25,895 nt of DNA from a virus: IMG/VR virus record IMGVR_UViG_3300042882_000407, positions 1 through 25,895 of that record; one strand, written 5' to 3'. Numbering within the stretch: position 1 is the stretch's first letter; every line of letters starts with the position of its first letter. This document shows positions 1 to 7,154 of the stretch, in pieces. The notes beneath the pieces are model-generated. The model ran no database searches. It was not told where the DNA came from and saw nothing but the letters and a program-made list of their open reading frames with translations. Position numbers and translations under genes: made by a program.

Positions 1-643
1 CAGTGACGTGAGTCGCATTGGCGTAGTCAACTGGAACTACTTTGATGCTCAGAGTATTGCTGCCAATGGAGCTAGTCATGAGAGAAGCAGCTGAGTTAAT
101 AGTCGTAGTGTTCGAAGCCAGTACGAGAGACTTATACCAGGCATCAGAGCTGTCGCAGACCGAGATCTTGAGAGAGTTGCCCATGACACCTGGATACTTG
201 GCGATCCACTTAAGGTCGGTGTCTGCATCGAAGTCGCCGTTAACGGTCTTAGCGATGTAGTCCTTCTCATTCAAGACGTTGCGAACGAAGAGGAGGGTAC
301 TGTCTAGGTTAGTCGCGTCGTCATCGACGATAGCGATGGCCGACAGTGTGGCATTGGTGCTATTGGCCGCGCCGTCACCGGTAGTGTTAGCGGCGCGGCT
401 GACGTAGAGCCTGTTGCCGTATGCCAGGAAGCTGGCAGCGGTGAAGAAGGTCTCTGCATTCAAAGAAGTAGGCTTACCGAAGCGAGTGACGAGCTTCTGC
501 TCGTTGTCCACTAGGACTCGTTCAGCGATCGGACCCCAACGGAAGACGCCGCCGATAGCACCCTCAGAGGTAGCAACGGCAGGGACGATAGTCGTTAGGT
601 CGATCTCAGTTACATTTACACCTGGACTGAGTTGAGTTGGCAT
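1..643 (-). CDS. 18: Tail sheath protein gp18 (N-terminal part, cut by window edge)
   Basis: Contractile tail sheath subunit. It polymerises around the tail tube and contracts to drive the tube through the host envelope. Reading down from ATG at 643 gives 214 residues with no stop before position 1. The start MPTQLSPGVNVTEIDLT and the following GAIGGVFRWGPIAERVLV and TRFGKP stretches are typical of the N-terminal domain of T4-like sheath proteins. A ribosome-binding site (GGGAG) lies just upstream, and a T4-type late promoter is about 45 nt upstream. The position directly after the large terminase matches the T4 order 17-18. T4 gp18 is about 660 residues, so roughly two thirds lies outside the window. 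Seen: sequence and order. Known: family role. Confidence 0.95.
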   Translation of the reverse strand, partial: MPTQLSPGVNVTEIDLTTIVPAVATSEGAIGGVFRWGPIAERVLVDNEQKLVTRFGKPTSLNAETFFTAASFLAYGNRLYVSRAANTTGDGAANSTNATLSAIAIVDDDATNLDSTLLFVRNVLNEKDYIAKTVNGDFDADTDLKWIAKYPGVMGNSLKISVCDSSDAWYKSLVLASNTTTINSAASLMTSSIGSNTLSIKVVPVDYANATHVT

Positions 644-670
644 TATTTGTCTCCCTCTGGGAACGGTTAG

Positions 671-685
671 TCAGATCGGATCTGA
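671..685. other. Perfect inverted repeat between gp17 and gp18
   Basis: TCAGATCGGATCTGA is a 7-nt inverted repeat around one central base, between the late promoter box and the gp18 start. As RNA it could form a 6-bp stem with a 3-nt loop. No U-run follows, so it is not a typical terminator. It may shape the 5' end of the gp18 message or act on read-through from gp17; it may also be chance. Confidence 0.35.
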
Positions 686-687
686 AC

Positions 688-695
688 TATTTATA
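688..695 (-). promoter_or_regulatory. T4-type late promoter for gp18
   Basis: On the minus strand the sequence reads TATAAATA exactly, the T4 late promoter box recognised by the phage sigma factor gp55. It sits in the 67-nt gap between the gp17 stop and the gp18 start, about 45 nt before the ATG, which is the expected geometry. The use of gp55-type transcription is inferred; gp55 is not in the window. Confidence 0.8.
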
Positions 696-710
696 TTTTT
701 CTCATTTTTG

Positions 711-2333
711 TTAGTTCGGCCAGTTCGTATTGACGTATATAGTGTCGACTATTTCCTCATTAGGAACAGTCTCCTCGTGACCGGTATTTATAAATCCGAA
801 GGGCGTGAGCTCCTCCTCGATCATGCGAGCGTTCTCGTCGTATACCCCTCGCCTGAAGTCCACGTTAGTCATCTCCTTGTAGTAGGTCTGAGCGGTCAAC
901 CAGGCGAATAGGACGCAGCACATGACCAAGTCGTCATGACCTTCCTCGGCCTCGTAGGACTTGCCGTTCAAACTGAATCTGGACATCTCTTGAATCAGCT
1001 GGTAGTCATTGACTATCAGCCTGTCTTGCTCGACCATAGTCTTCAGATTGACGCAGCCGATGGCCTTGACCACCTTGTCGGTCCTGACACCTTGCCTGGT
1101 CTTAGTTTGACCGGCGAAACCACCGGTGAGCTGTATGCGCTTCTTTATCTGAGCCGTCGTCAAGATTCCGTCATATTCTAGGTCGTAGTGCAGGATGTCC
1201 ACGATCTGCTGTCCAGCGTCGTTGACTTCCACGAGGATGCCGGCCCTGTTGTAGTTCATAGCAGCCTCGATGATGTACTTAGGATACGCCAGGACTGGTA
1301 CCTTGTTGTCGCGGAACGTGGCAACTACCTCGTAGGGCATCTGAGTCACATCGAATACCACGAAGGCCGAGTAGTCTAGGCCGGCGCCGTGGCTGACGTC
1401 CACCACTGTAACATACTGGTGACCAGGCATGGGCCTCTTGTACATCTTGAACGAGGGCGAGGACTCTATCGGCAGCGCATACGACAGGGCCGCCAGCTTA
1501 TTCGGATCGATCAGCGTGGCAGAAGATCCTAGGAATTCGCACCCAAATTCTACTCTAAATTGATCTGGCGAGGTGTTGCGGATCTGCTGCTCGGCCCACT
1601 TCTCGTCTCTGCCGGGCACGTCTGACCAGTGAACCGAGATGCGAGTGTAGTCGTTATGACCGCGCTCCGAGTCGGTCCATATCTTATAGAACATGTTAAG
1701 GCCGTTCGGAGTCGAGGTGATCACGACCTTAGTAGTCGTACCGGACGAGATCGTCGGGTAGACCGAGCTGAAGAACTCTTCCTGAATGTGGCTAGGTACG
1801 AACGCGAACTCGTCGAGGTAGATGAGGTTCTGAGAAGTACCACGGATAGCGCTCGACGAGGTGGCGGCCGCTAGAACCTTGGATCCATTCTCGAGCTCGA
1901 TGTTACCCTTATTCCACTCCACCACTCCCTGCTGGAGCCACTTCGGCAGGGCCTCGTAGGACCTCTGGATACGGGACAGGATCTCTCGAGCCTGGGCCAT
2001 CTTGTTGGCCAGGATGGCTACCGAGTAGTTCTCCTTGAAGAGGATACACCAGAGGATGAAGGCAGCGGCCGTGGTCGTCTTACCGACCTGACGAGGCATC
2101 TTCGCGATGGTAAATCTGTCATTGACGAAAGAGTCGACCATCTCTTCTTGGAATGGCCAGAGCTCGAATGGTATGAAGCCTCGGTCGACGTTAACGATCT
2201 TGATGTAGCTCTTGATGAAGTACGTGTGATCAGCAGCACACTTCAGCCACTCGTCGATCTGTTCTTTCGTGTAGGGCATCGGCACCCCGGCTCTCTTGAG
2301 CCGAGGGTTGCCTAAGTACGCGGGTAGCTTCAC
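711..2333 (-). CDS. 17: Terminase large subunit (gp17)
   Basis: DNA-packaging motor: an ATPase that translocates DNA into the prohead and a nuclease that cuts the concatemer. The 540 residues include a Walker A motif PRQVGKTT near residues 80-87, a Walker B motif IYLDEF near 171-176 with catalytic E175, and a coupling motif ITSTPNG near 205-211. The RNase H-like nuclease has acidic residues at D312 (VVDVSHG), E369 (LVEVND) and D467/D468 (EGHDDLV). Length is a little under T4 gp17 (about 610). The start is GTG at 2333, in a GTGA overlap with the gp16 stop. An internal ATG at residue 19 is possible but would lose the coupling. It follows gp16 and precedes gp18 as in T4. Confidence 0.97.
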   Translation of the reverse strand: MKLPAYLGNPRLKRAGVPMPYTKEQIDEWLKCAADHTYFIKSYIKIVNVDRGFIPFELWPFQEEMVDSFVNDRFTIAKMPRQVGKTTTAAAFILWCILFKENYSVAILANKMAQAREILSRIQRSYEALPKWLQQGVVEWNKGNIELENGSKVLAAATSSSAIRGTSQNLIYLDEFAFVPSHIQEEFFSSVYPTISSGTTTKVVITSTPNGLNMFYKIWTDSERGHNDYTRISVHWSDVPGRDEKWAEQQIRNTSPDQFRVEFGCEFLGSSATLIDPNKLAALSYALPIESSPSFKMYKRPMPGHQYVTVVDVSHGAGLDYSAFVVFDVTQMPYEVVATFRDNKVPVLAYPKYIIEAAMNYNRAGILVEVNDAGQQIVDILHYDLEYDGILTTAQIKKRIQLTGGFAGQTKTRQGVRTDKVVKAIGCVNLKTMVEQDRLIVNDYQLIQEMSRFSLNGKSYEAEEGHDDLVMCCVLFAWLTAQTYYKEMTNVDFRRGVYDENARMIEEELTPFGFINTGHEETVPNEEIVDTIYVNTNWPN

Positions 2334-2740
2334 TCTTCACTCTTCTTCTGTAGCATGGCCTGGAGCTCAGCAGTGGATCCCACGAACAGGTTATTCGTGA
2401 CCTGCTGCTTGGTCTCTTCTTCTTTCTTAGGCTGGAGCTCGCGCTTCTTCTTGGTGAGGTCGAGGAGGTCCTTATTAGTCTCGGCCATAGTCTTGATCAG
2501 ATTGGCCACGACTTCATAGGCTCTGGGATGCTGACTCTGGTCGGCGATGTCCATCAGTCTGGCTATGGCCTCCTGGCCCTGGCCGATGATGTCGTACATG
2601 TTCCTGCGGGCGTACTCGAAGTCGTTCTCGACTTGATCTTCCGACTGGTGAACTACTATCTCAGTCTTGGCAGGAGTAGGCTCCTGTTGGATCTCTTTCA
2701 GAGGTGTGAGATTGAGAGCATTAGCGATGGGGTCATTCAC
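2330..2740 (-). CDS. 16: Terminase small subunit (gp16)
   Basis: DNA-recognition and regulatory partner of the large terminase. The 136 residues start at GTG 2740 (V-N-D-P-I-A-N-A-L), which overlaps the gp15 stop as GTGA and has AAAGGA 6 nt upstream. The reading frame opens further up to 2803, but that would add a basic, non-homologous 21-residue stretch inside gp15. The core (FEYARRNMYDIIGQGQEAI and QHPRAYEVVANLIKTM) matches the helical oligomerisation core of T4-like gp16. It is followed by a Lys/Glu-rich coiled segment around residues 90-115. The stop overlaps the gp17 start by 4 nt, so both subunits are probably made in a fixed ratio. Confidence 0.93.
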   Translation of the reverse strand: MNDPIANALNLTPLKEIQQEPTPAKTEIVVHQSEDQVENDFEYARRNMYDIIGQGQEAIARLMDIADQSQHPRAYEVVANLIKTMAETNKDLLDLTKKKRELQPKKEEETKQQVTNNLFVGSTAELQAMLQKKSEE

Positions 2741-3588
2741 GGTTGGTCCTTTCCGGCCGGATACGAGAAGCGTTCGAATGCGAAGTCGTAGTCGTCTGTC
2801 CAACTGATCTCAGAGTAGTCTACTGACTCTGCTACGTTGGACGTCGGCTCTCCGTTGGCTCTCATTCCTGGTTGTACTGTGATAGTCTCGGCCACGAAGT
2901 AACTCGCCGTGTCGCCGATAGCAGTGTTGGTGTCTTGAGCGAGCTTGAACTTGATGTTCGTCTCGGCCTTCTTGATGATCTTGCTCTTGCGGGTCGGTCC
3001 GTAGAGGTATCCCTTCATCGTGAACTTGAGAGTCCAGACGAGAGCCCTGCGATCAGTGAAGTTGCCTTCCCACGTGTCGCTGACTTGCACGTCATTGAGC
3101 AGGGTAGGCACGTCGATCACGATCTCCGGATCGTCGATGATTCTGATAGTAGCTGTCCAGTCCGGCGTGAAGAACGGCAGGATCTGCTCCATGATCTTCG
3201 CGCCATCCTCGGCGTTCTTGACCGCGCAGCTCAGCGTGAAGTTCAAGTTGTATGGCACTGGATTGTAGTTGTACCTGGCCAGATTCTTGTTAGAGTCCGT
3301 GTTGACGATCTGATTGATCGTATTGAGCTTACGCGTCGTGTCGTACTGCACTGAGTTCAACTCGAAGCTCATATATGGAACAGACAACGCGAACGGCTTG
3401 TTGAGATTCGGATCCTCGTTGATACGCGCGATGGCCTTATCCTTCGGACCATACGTGATCGGTACCTTGATGAGCTTGACCATGTTGCCGGCGGCGTCGT
3501 ACCTGCGAATGTAGATGTCGTTGAACATCGTACCGAACAGGATGATGTAGCGCCTTATAGAGCCGTGATACCAAGTCTGTCCAAACAT
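2737..3588 (-). CDS. 15: Proximal tail sheath stabiliser / tail completion protein gp15
   Basis: Caps the head-proximal end of the tail and helps join it to the neck. The 283 residues (T4 gp15 about 272) open with MFGQTWYHGSIRRYIILFG and IYIRRYD. LPFFTPDWTATI appears mid-protein and PTLLNDVQVSDTWEGNF follows. These are all recognisable in T4-like gp15 proteins. The ATG at 3588 overlaps the stop of the upstream endonuclease as TAATG, and an AGGA 9-12 nt before the start lies inside the endonuclease gene. Its stop overlaps the gp16 start. Order 14-15-16 is as in T4 apart from the endonuclease insertion. Confidence 0.95.
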   Translation of the reverse strand: MFGQTWYHGSIRRYIILFGTMFNDIYIRRYDAAGNMVKLIKVPITYGPKDKAIARINEDPNLNKPFALSVPYMSFELNSVQYDTTRKLNTINQIVNTDSNKNLARYNYNPVPYNLNFTLSCAVKNAEDGAKIMEQILPFFTPDWTATIRIIDDPEIVIDVPTLLNDVQVSDTWEGNFTDRRALVWTLKFTMKGYLYGPTRKSKIIKKAETNIKFKLAQDTNTAIGDTASYFVAETITVQPGMRANGEPTSNVAESVDYSEISWTDDYDFAFERFSYPAGKDQP

Positions 3589-4292
3589 TAGTTAGTTCCT
3601 ATTTTCTGAAGATCACGTAGGCGTTTCTTTTCAGAGATCTTCTTCCTGATCTCTTCACCGCGCGGACCAGAATACAGTGCCCTCTGTGCTTCTCTCATCT
3701 TGGCTTTCGTCTCTTCACTTCTCTTTGACCCTATGTTAGAGTCGTTGTTTCTTTTTCCGGACGTGTAGTCGGCGCTGATCGCTCTTCCGATATTTGCAGA
3801 GTGCTCTTCACTGAGCTTTCTACCAGACAGCGACTCTGAAATCTTCTTCTTTACGTCTTCTGTTTTAGACTTCTTAGCGGATGGGTTCGGCCTACCTTTA
3901 CCAGATAATGAGATTTTCTTTCTTATCTCTTCAGAATCTGATCGCTTTGTCCAGTGGTTAGCCTTGACTTTATCAGATACTGACTTGATGCTCTCATCGT
4001 ACTTGTGCCAGACTTCATTTGTAGTTATTTTGATATTGTAATATCTGACCTTGATTTCTTCTGGTTTTATCATATCGAGCCAGCGCTGCTCTTCTATGTA
4101 TGTACTCTTTCGATCTTGAATATTTGACTTTAAGATCTTGCGTCGGAAATCTTCTGGTCTGTGCTTATAAGCCTGTTTCATCCAAGAAGAGCTGCAAACA
4201 TATCCATCATCTTCTCTACCCCAATGACATCCGACATAGTATCTCTTGTGCTTTCTGTCGTACCAGAGGTAGACGAAACCGTACTTATGCAT
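3588..4292 (-). CDS. GIY-YIG homing endonuclease with NUMOD3 repeats (between gp14 and gp15)
   Basis: A free-standing homing endonuclease, expected to cut an allele lacking it and so spread itself. The 234 residues have a divergent GIY-YIG core: FVYLW near residues 6-10 and YYVGCHWG near 18-25, then DDGYVCSSSWM and a HRPEDFRRKIL helix with candidate catalytic Arg. A candidate catalytic Glu lies near E67/E68. Residues about 115-230 contain four or five NUMOD3-type DNA-binding units (EEIRKKISLSGKGR, KKKISESLSGRKLSEEH, EETKAKMREAQRA, EEIRKKISEKK). The gene is visibly AT-richer than gp14 and gp15, as expected for a mobile insertion. It shares the core with the endonuclease at 5076-5594. Its start codon lies in a predicted hairpin. 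Activity and target are unknown. Confidence 0.88.
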   Translation of the reverse strand: MHKYGFVYLWYDRKHKRYYVGCHWGREDDGYVCSSSWMKQAYKHRPEDFRRKILKSNIQDRKSTYIEEQRWLDMIKPEEIKVRYYNIKITTNEVWHKYDESIKSVSDKVKANHWTKRSDSEEIRKKISLSGKGRPNPSAKKSKTEDVKKKISESLSGRKLSEEHSANIGRAISADYTSGKRNNDSNIGSKRSEETKAKMREAQRALYSGPRGEEIRKKISEKKRLRDLQKIGTN

Positions 4293-4333
4293 ATCTTACT
4301 CCATAGAATCAATTGTCCTATAGTATATATGCA
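4288..4333 (-). promoter_or_regulatory. Predicted hairpin masking the start site of the gp14/gp15 endonuclease
   Basis: On the minus strand TGCATAT (4333-4327) is complementary to ATATGCA (4294-4288), which contains the ATG start. Inside this, ACT (4324-4322) pairs with AGT (4300-4298) and ATAG (4321-4318) pairs with CTAT (4306-4303), leaving an 11-nt loop. That is 14 base pairs in three short helices. Part of the GGAG ribosome-binding site is in the stem. T4 endonucleases such as I-TevI are known to be held silent by a similar RBS hairpin. The function here is inferred. Confidence 0.5.
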
Positions 4334-4344
4334 AAGTATATCTT

Positions 4345-5076
4345 CTACCAGCGCCTTCCTTCAGCAAACGGATCGATCTCAGTGAAGTCCAGGAACGTGT
4401 TGCCCTGCTGCTGGAACATGTCTCCGTCGTCGAGCAAGTCGTTCTTCTGAGCGTACTCCTCGAATAGGATAGGCAGGCCTTCGGTCTCGTCGACGAGGAT
4501 GTCTCCAGCTTCTGTCGTGAGACCAGCGTCAGTGAAGTCGAACTCGTACTTCTTCGTGAGGATGTCTATCTCTGGGATGCCAGTGGAAAAAGTCTCTCCG
4601 CTGTACTCGAAGAGCTCACAGATCACGTCGAAGGTCTGTAGCGAGCCGAGTTGATAGAAGATGGCCTCGTGCTCCACGAACATGATCTTGAAGATCTTCT
4701 TATTGAGTGGGAAGTATATGAGGTCGCCTTCGTAAGGACGAGTAGTTCCCTCATTAGATCCGACTTCGTCTGAGAAGATGCGACGCGCCATAGTGAATGT
4801 GACGCGATCGCGGATCTCGACGCCGAACTTAGACAGGAAGTCGCCATCGCCCTGGAACCCGTCCACGTTCTTGATGTAGAGCTCGATTGGATAAGCGCGG
4901 TCATAGAAAGATGCGGCGTCTTCAGTGTACACCTGATCGAGACCGCCGTAGCGACGAGGCAGATAGTGCATGTCCTGACCGTACACTTTAATAGCTTCAA
5001 TAATCAGATCTTCAATCAAACCTTGTTCATTACTTGCATTCCAATTATTGAAATAGAAGTTCGTACCGGTACCCAT
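4345..5076 (-). CDS. 14: Neck protein gp14
   Basis: Head-completion/neck protein that, with gp13, closes the filled head and provides the tail attachment site. The 243 residues (T4 gp14 about 256) contain the family hallmarks FYFNNW near the start, LIEDLIIEAIKVYGQDMHYLP, AYPIELYIKNVDGFQGDGDF and FGVEIRDRVTFTMARR. A charged C-terminal tail follows. The ATG at 5076 overlaps the stop of the upstream endonuclease by one base (TGATG), with a purine-rich stretch (AAGAAGAAAG) upstream. It is therefore separated from gp13 by one endonuclease gene and from gp15 by another. Confidence 0.95.
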   Translation of the reverse strand: MGTGTNFYFNNWNASNEQGLIEDLIIEAIKVYGQDMHYLPRRYGGLDQVYTEDAASFYDRAYPIELYIKNVDGFQGDGDFLSKFGVEIRDRVTFTMARRIFSDEVGSNEGTTRPYEGDLIYFPLNKKIFKIMFVEHEAIFYQLGSLQTFDVICELFEYSGETFSTGIPEIDILTKKYEFDFTDAGLTTEAGDILVDETEGLPILFEEYAQKNDLLDDGDMFQQQGNTFLDFTEIDPFAEGRRW

Positions 5077-5594
5077 CAGACTTCTTTCTTCTTTGCATAA
5101 TATAGGCGTCTAGCTTCAGACATCTTTGCAAGAGATTCTTTACTGTGCTTTTTGCCTTGCATTGGATTTACGTCATAAGATCCATTTGCTCTACGCGTCG
5201 CAACCATCTTTGCTTTTGTAGTTTCTGTCATCATGGTTTTATTACGCTCAGCAAGATCTGGTCTTTTATTTCCTAGATTACCAGCAGAGATTTTTTTCTT
5301 TGCTTCTTCACTATGACTTTTTAAGTAAAACTCACCATTACCATTATGCATATTATAGAAGCTCTCATCCATCTTAGCATTAACTGAATTGAGTATCTTT
5401 GCTTCTAATGATCTGCAGTCTATATACAAACCATGAGCAATAATCTGTCTAGTAAAGTCACTAGGCCTCTTCTTATACTCTCGCATCATCGGCTTACTAG
5501 AGCAGACGTAGCCGTCATCCTTAGTTCCTTTATGAACGCCGACATAGAGCTTTTCAGTCTTATGATCTGTCCAGCAGTAAACAAAAGCTTCCAT
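5076..5594 (-). CDS. GIY-YIG homing endonuclease with NUMOD3 repeats (between gp13 and gp14)
   Basis: A second free-standing homing endonuclease of the same subfamily as the one at 3588-4292. The 172 residues have the core FVYCW (residues 4-8), LYVGVHKG (16-23) and DDGYVCSSKPM (27-36). KKRPSDFTRQII follows with a candidate catalytic Arg, and RSLEAKIL near 61-68 has a candidate catalytic Glu. NUMOD3-like units lie at about 93-106 (HSEEAKKKISAGNLGNK) and 145-165 (GKKHSKESLAKMSEARR). AT-richer than its neighbours. It starts 9 nt after the gp13 stop, and its stop overlaps the gp14 start. The SD sequence AAGGAG sits in a small hairpin at the gp13 stop. Its target site is unknown. Confidence 0.85.
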   Translation of the reverse strand: MEAFVYCWTDHKTEKLYVGVHKGTKDDGYVCSSKPMMREYKKRPSDFTRQIIAHGLYIDCRSLEAKILNSVNAKMDESFYNMHNGNGEFYLKSHSEEAKKKISAGNLGNKRPDLAERNKTMMTETTKAKMVATRRANGSYDVNPMQGKKHSKESLAKMSEARRLYYAKKKEV

Positions 5595-5596
5595 AG

Positions 5597-5610
5597 CGGC
5601 TCCTTAGCCG
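5597..5610 (-). promoter_or_regulatory. Hairpin holding the Shine-Dalgarno sequence of the gp13/gp14 endonuclease
   Basis: The minus strand reads CGGCTAAGGAGCCG: a perfect 5-bp stem (CGGCT/AGCCG, four G-C pairs) closing an AAGG loop. The loop and the 3' arm together form the SD AAGGAG, 5 nt before the ATG at 5594. The stem also contains the gp13 stop codon TAA. Ribosomes finishing gp13 would melt it, which would couple endonuclease translation to gp13. The structure is seen; the role is inferred. Confidence 0.45.
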
Positions 5611-6590
5611 TACATGTCGAGTACTGGGAGCGAGTAGCTGCTGATCATCTCAGCCTCTAGCTTGTCTATCTCTTCAGCTGCCTCGTCGTATATCTGTTGC
5701 CCATTGAATGTGATGCCGCCCGGTAGTTGCATACCCGAGAACTTCTTGAGATTGACACCCCACTGCTTCTTGATGAGTGAAGTAGCGTATCGCGACAGCC
5801 ATCGATCTCCCCACGCGTCCCTGTACTCTTCAGGATCGATGACTCGGTAGCACTCGATGAGGATGAATCTGCCGGTAGGCAGCTTGCTCCAGTCGGTGTC
5901 GATGTACATCTTGTCGGTGTGACGATTGAACCTGACCGGCTGCTGACCTACTAGGAGCTGCTGAATGAGAGCTAAGTGCTCCATCGCCATGTAGTACGGG
6001 GTCAACTGCACGCTGGTCAGAGTGTACAGATCGTTCAGGGCTATCTGGTAGCGGATGTTGAAGATGTCGTTGACCGAGAGAGACGGGTCGCCGATCGGGA
6101 AGATGCCAATCACGCCCATGACGTTCTCAGGCAGCTTGATGTAACCACCCTTGTAGCCACGAAGGTCTGCACCTGAGCCGCCAGCCGTTGTGATCGTGAC
6201 TCTAGGGTCCAGCGTATAGAGAGCGCCGTTATTCGCTATTGTCACGGATACGATGCCGCCGGTGCTGTTAGTAGTCAACGTGGCGGTAGCACCAGTTCCA
6301 GTCGTATCACTCGTATTGGCAGTGATGACTATCGTATCGGAGTTAGAGTAGCCAATACCGCCATTGGCGATAGTGATCTCCTTGATGGCGTCCCTGCGGT
6401 CGCCATCTTGGATCATGTACTTGTAGTACAACCTCTCGGAGCCATCGAAGTGATAGTCCCAGTAGTACTTCAGCGCCTCGTCGATGCGGTCGTCCACCTG
6501 ATCGTCGTCGACGTTGATCTCGATCACGGGCTTGCCCAGCTTGCGCAGGCAGTACTCCTTGAACTCGGCTTTGGTGGTTGGCGTAGACAT
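5604..6590 (-). CDS. 13: Neck protein gp13, with an inserted beta-rich domain
   Basis: Head-completion/neck protein, partner of gp14. The 328 residues start with MSTPTTKAEFKEYCLRKLG and PVIEINVDDDQVDDRIDEAL, typical of marine T4-like gp13. IKLPENVMGVIGIFPIGDPS, YYMAMEHLALIQQLL, FNRHTDKMYID and a DPEEYRDAWGDRWLSRYAT segment follow. Between about residues 70 and 142 (6383-6165) there is a Gly/Thr-rich segment (ITIANGGIGYSNSDTIVIT and VSVTIANNGALYTLDPRVTIT). It looks like a beta-sandwich repeat added to the neck core. ATG at 6590 has GGAG upstream, and an exact late promoter box lies about 24 nt before it. Confidence 0.94.
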   Translation of the reverse strand: MSTPTTKAEFKEYCLRKLGKPVIEINVDDDQVDDRIDEALKYYWDYHFDGSERLYYKYMIQDGDRRDAIKEITIANGGIGYSNSDTIVITANTSDTTGTGATATLTTNSTGGIVSVTIANNGALYTLDPRVTITTAGGSGADLRGYKGGYIKLPENVMGVIGIFPIGDPSLSVNDIFNIRYQIALNDLYTLTSVQLTPYYMAMEHLALIQQLLVGQQPVRFNRHTDKMYIDTDWSKLPTGRFILIECYRVIDPEEYRDAWGDRWLSRYATSLIKKQWGVNLKKFSGMQLPGGITFNGQQIYDEAAEEIDKLEAEMISSYSLPVLDMYG

Positions 6591-6613
6591 CTATGTTCTC
6601 CAGTTCTTCCCTA

Positions 6614-6621
6614 TATTTATA
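6614..6621 (-). promoter_or_regulatory. T4-type late promoter for gp13 and the neck cluster
   Basis: The minus strand reads TATAAATA exactly, within CCTATAAATATAGG, in the 42-nt gap between the stop of the 6633-7145 gene and the gp13 start. The distance to the ATG (about 24 nt) suits a late promoter. It probably drives gp13 through gp17 together with read-through from upstream. Confidence 0.8.
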
Positions 6622-6632
6622 GGTCAGGAGAG

Positions 6633-7145
6633 TTACTTTTTCTTTTCTGCAGTAGAGACTGTAGTGACGACTCTTCCATGAGTCATGCCACCGTAGCCGG
6701 TCTTCTCTAGTATCCTAGAACCGAACCAGAAGCCCATGACGGCGCCGAATAGAGACATCGTGTCTTGATCCCAGACGGCCTTTAGCATCTCGGTCATCGA
6801 GGCTCCTTGCGTGATCATGACGCTTACGACTGCAATCTTGATGGCGATGAATGCGAAGAAGAAGACGTAGGTTATAACAGGGCGAATAGAAGCGCGTAGT
6901 GCGTTAATAAACTTTCCACCGTCAACGTTATTATCATAAGATCGAACAGATTTTGCGTCTTCAACGTCCGCCTTAGCGTCTTCAATAGCGATCTGGACTT
7001 GAGCATTCTGTACCGCAGCCTCCATCTGCAATTTGATAGTGTCTACCTGGAACTTGAGTTCCTGCTTGCGCTCGAAGATTCGAACTATAGCAGGCAGGAG
7101 GCTTCCCAGTATACCTAGAAATGGTGATAGTAGTGTGATCAACAT
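6633..7145 (-). CDS. Three-TM holin-like membrane protein
   Basis: A 170-residue membrane protein with an N-terminal hydrophobic segment (about 2-21), a helical coiled region rich in Glu/Gln/Ala (about 25-70), and two hydrophobic segments near 92-116 (RPVITYVFFFAFIAIKIAVV) and 130-148 (MSLFGAVMGFWFGSRIL). A basic tail follows. The layout and the FWFGSR-type last segment resemble the 'holin of 3TMs' family described for gene transfer agents and phages. If so it would permeabilise the inner membrane to release the endolysin. It lies last in the lysis-type module and just before gp13. The SD AAGGAG overlaps the stop of the upstream gene. Family assignment is from memory; a structural membrane protein is the alternative. 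Confidence 0.65.
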   Translation of the reverse strand: MLITLLSPFLGILGSLLPAIVRIFERKQELKFQVDTIKLQMEAAVQNAQVQIAIEDAKADVEDAKSVRSYDNNVDGGKFINALRASIRPVITYVFFFAFIAIKIAVVSVMITQGASMTEMLKAVWDQDTMSLFGAVMGFWFGSRILEKTGYGGMTHGRVVTTVSTAEKKK

Positions 7146-7154
7146 CTTGTCTCC

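Noticed and set aside
785-792. Exact TATAAATA on the minus strand inside the terminase gene
   Set aside because: It is made by the codons for F-I-N in the gp17 C-terminus and lies about 140 nt before gp18, which already has a well-placed box at 688-695. It may be used, but coding chance explains it.
2741-2803. Longer gp16 start at 2803
   Set aside because: It would add a basic stretch translated from inside gp15 with no likeness to gp16 proteins. The GTG at 2740 has a proper SD and overlap.
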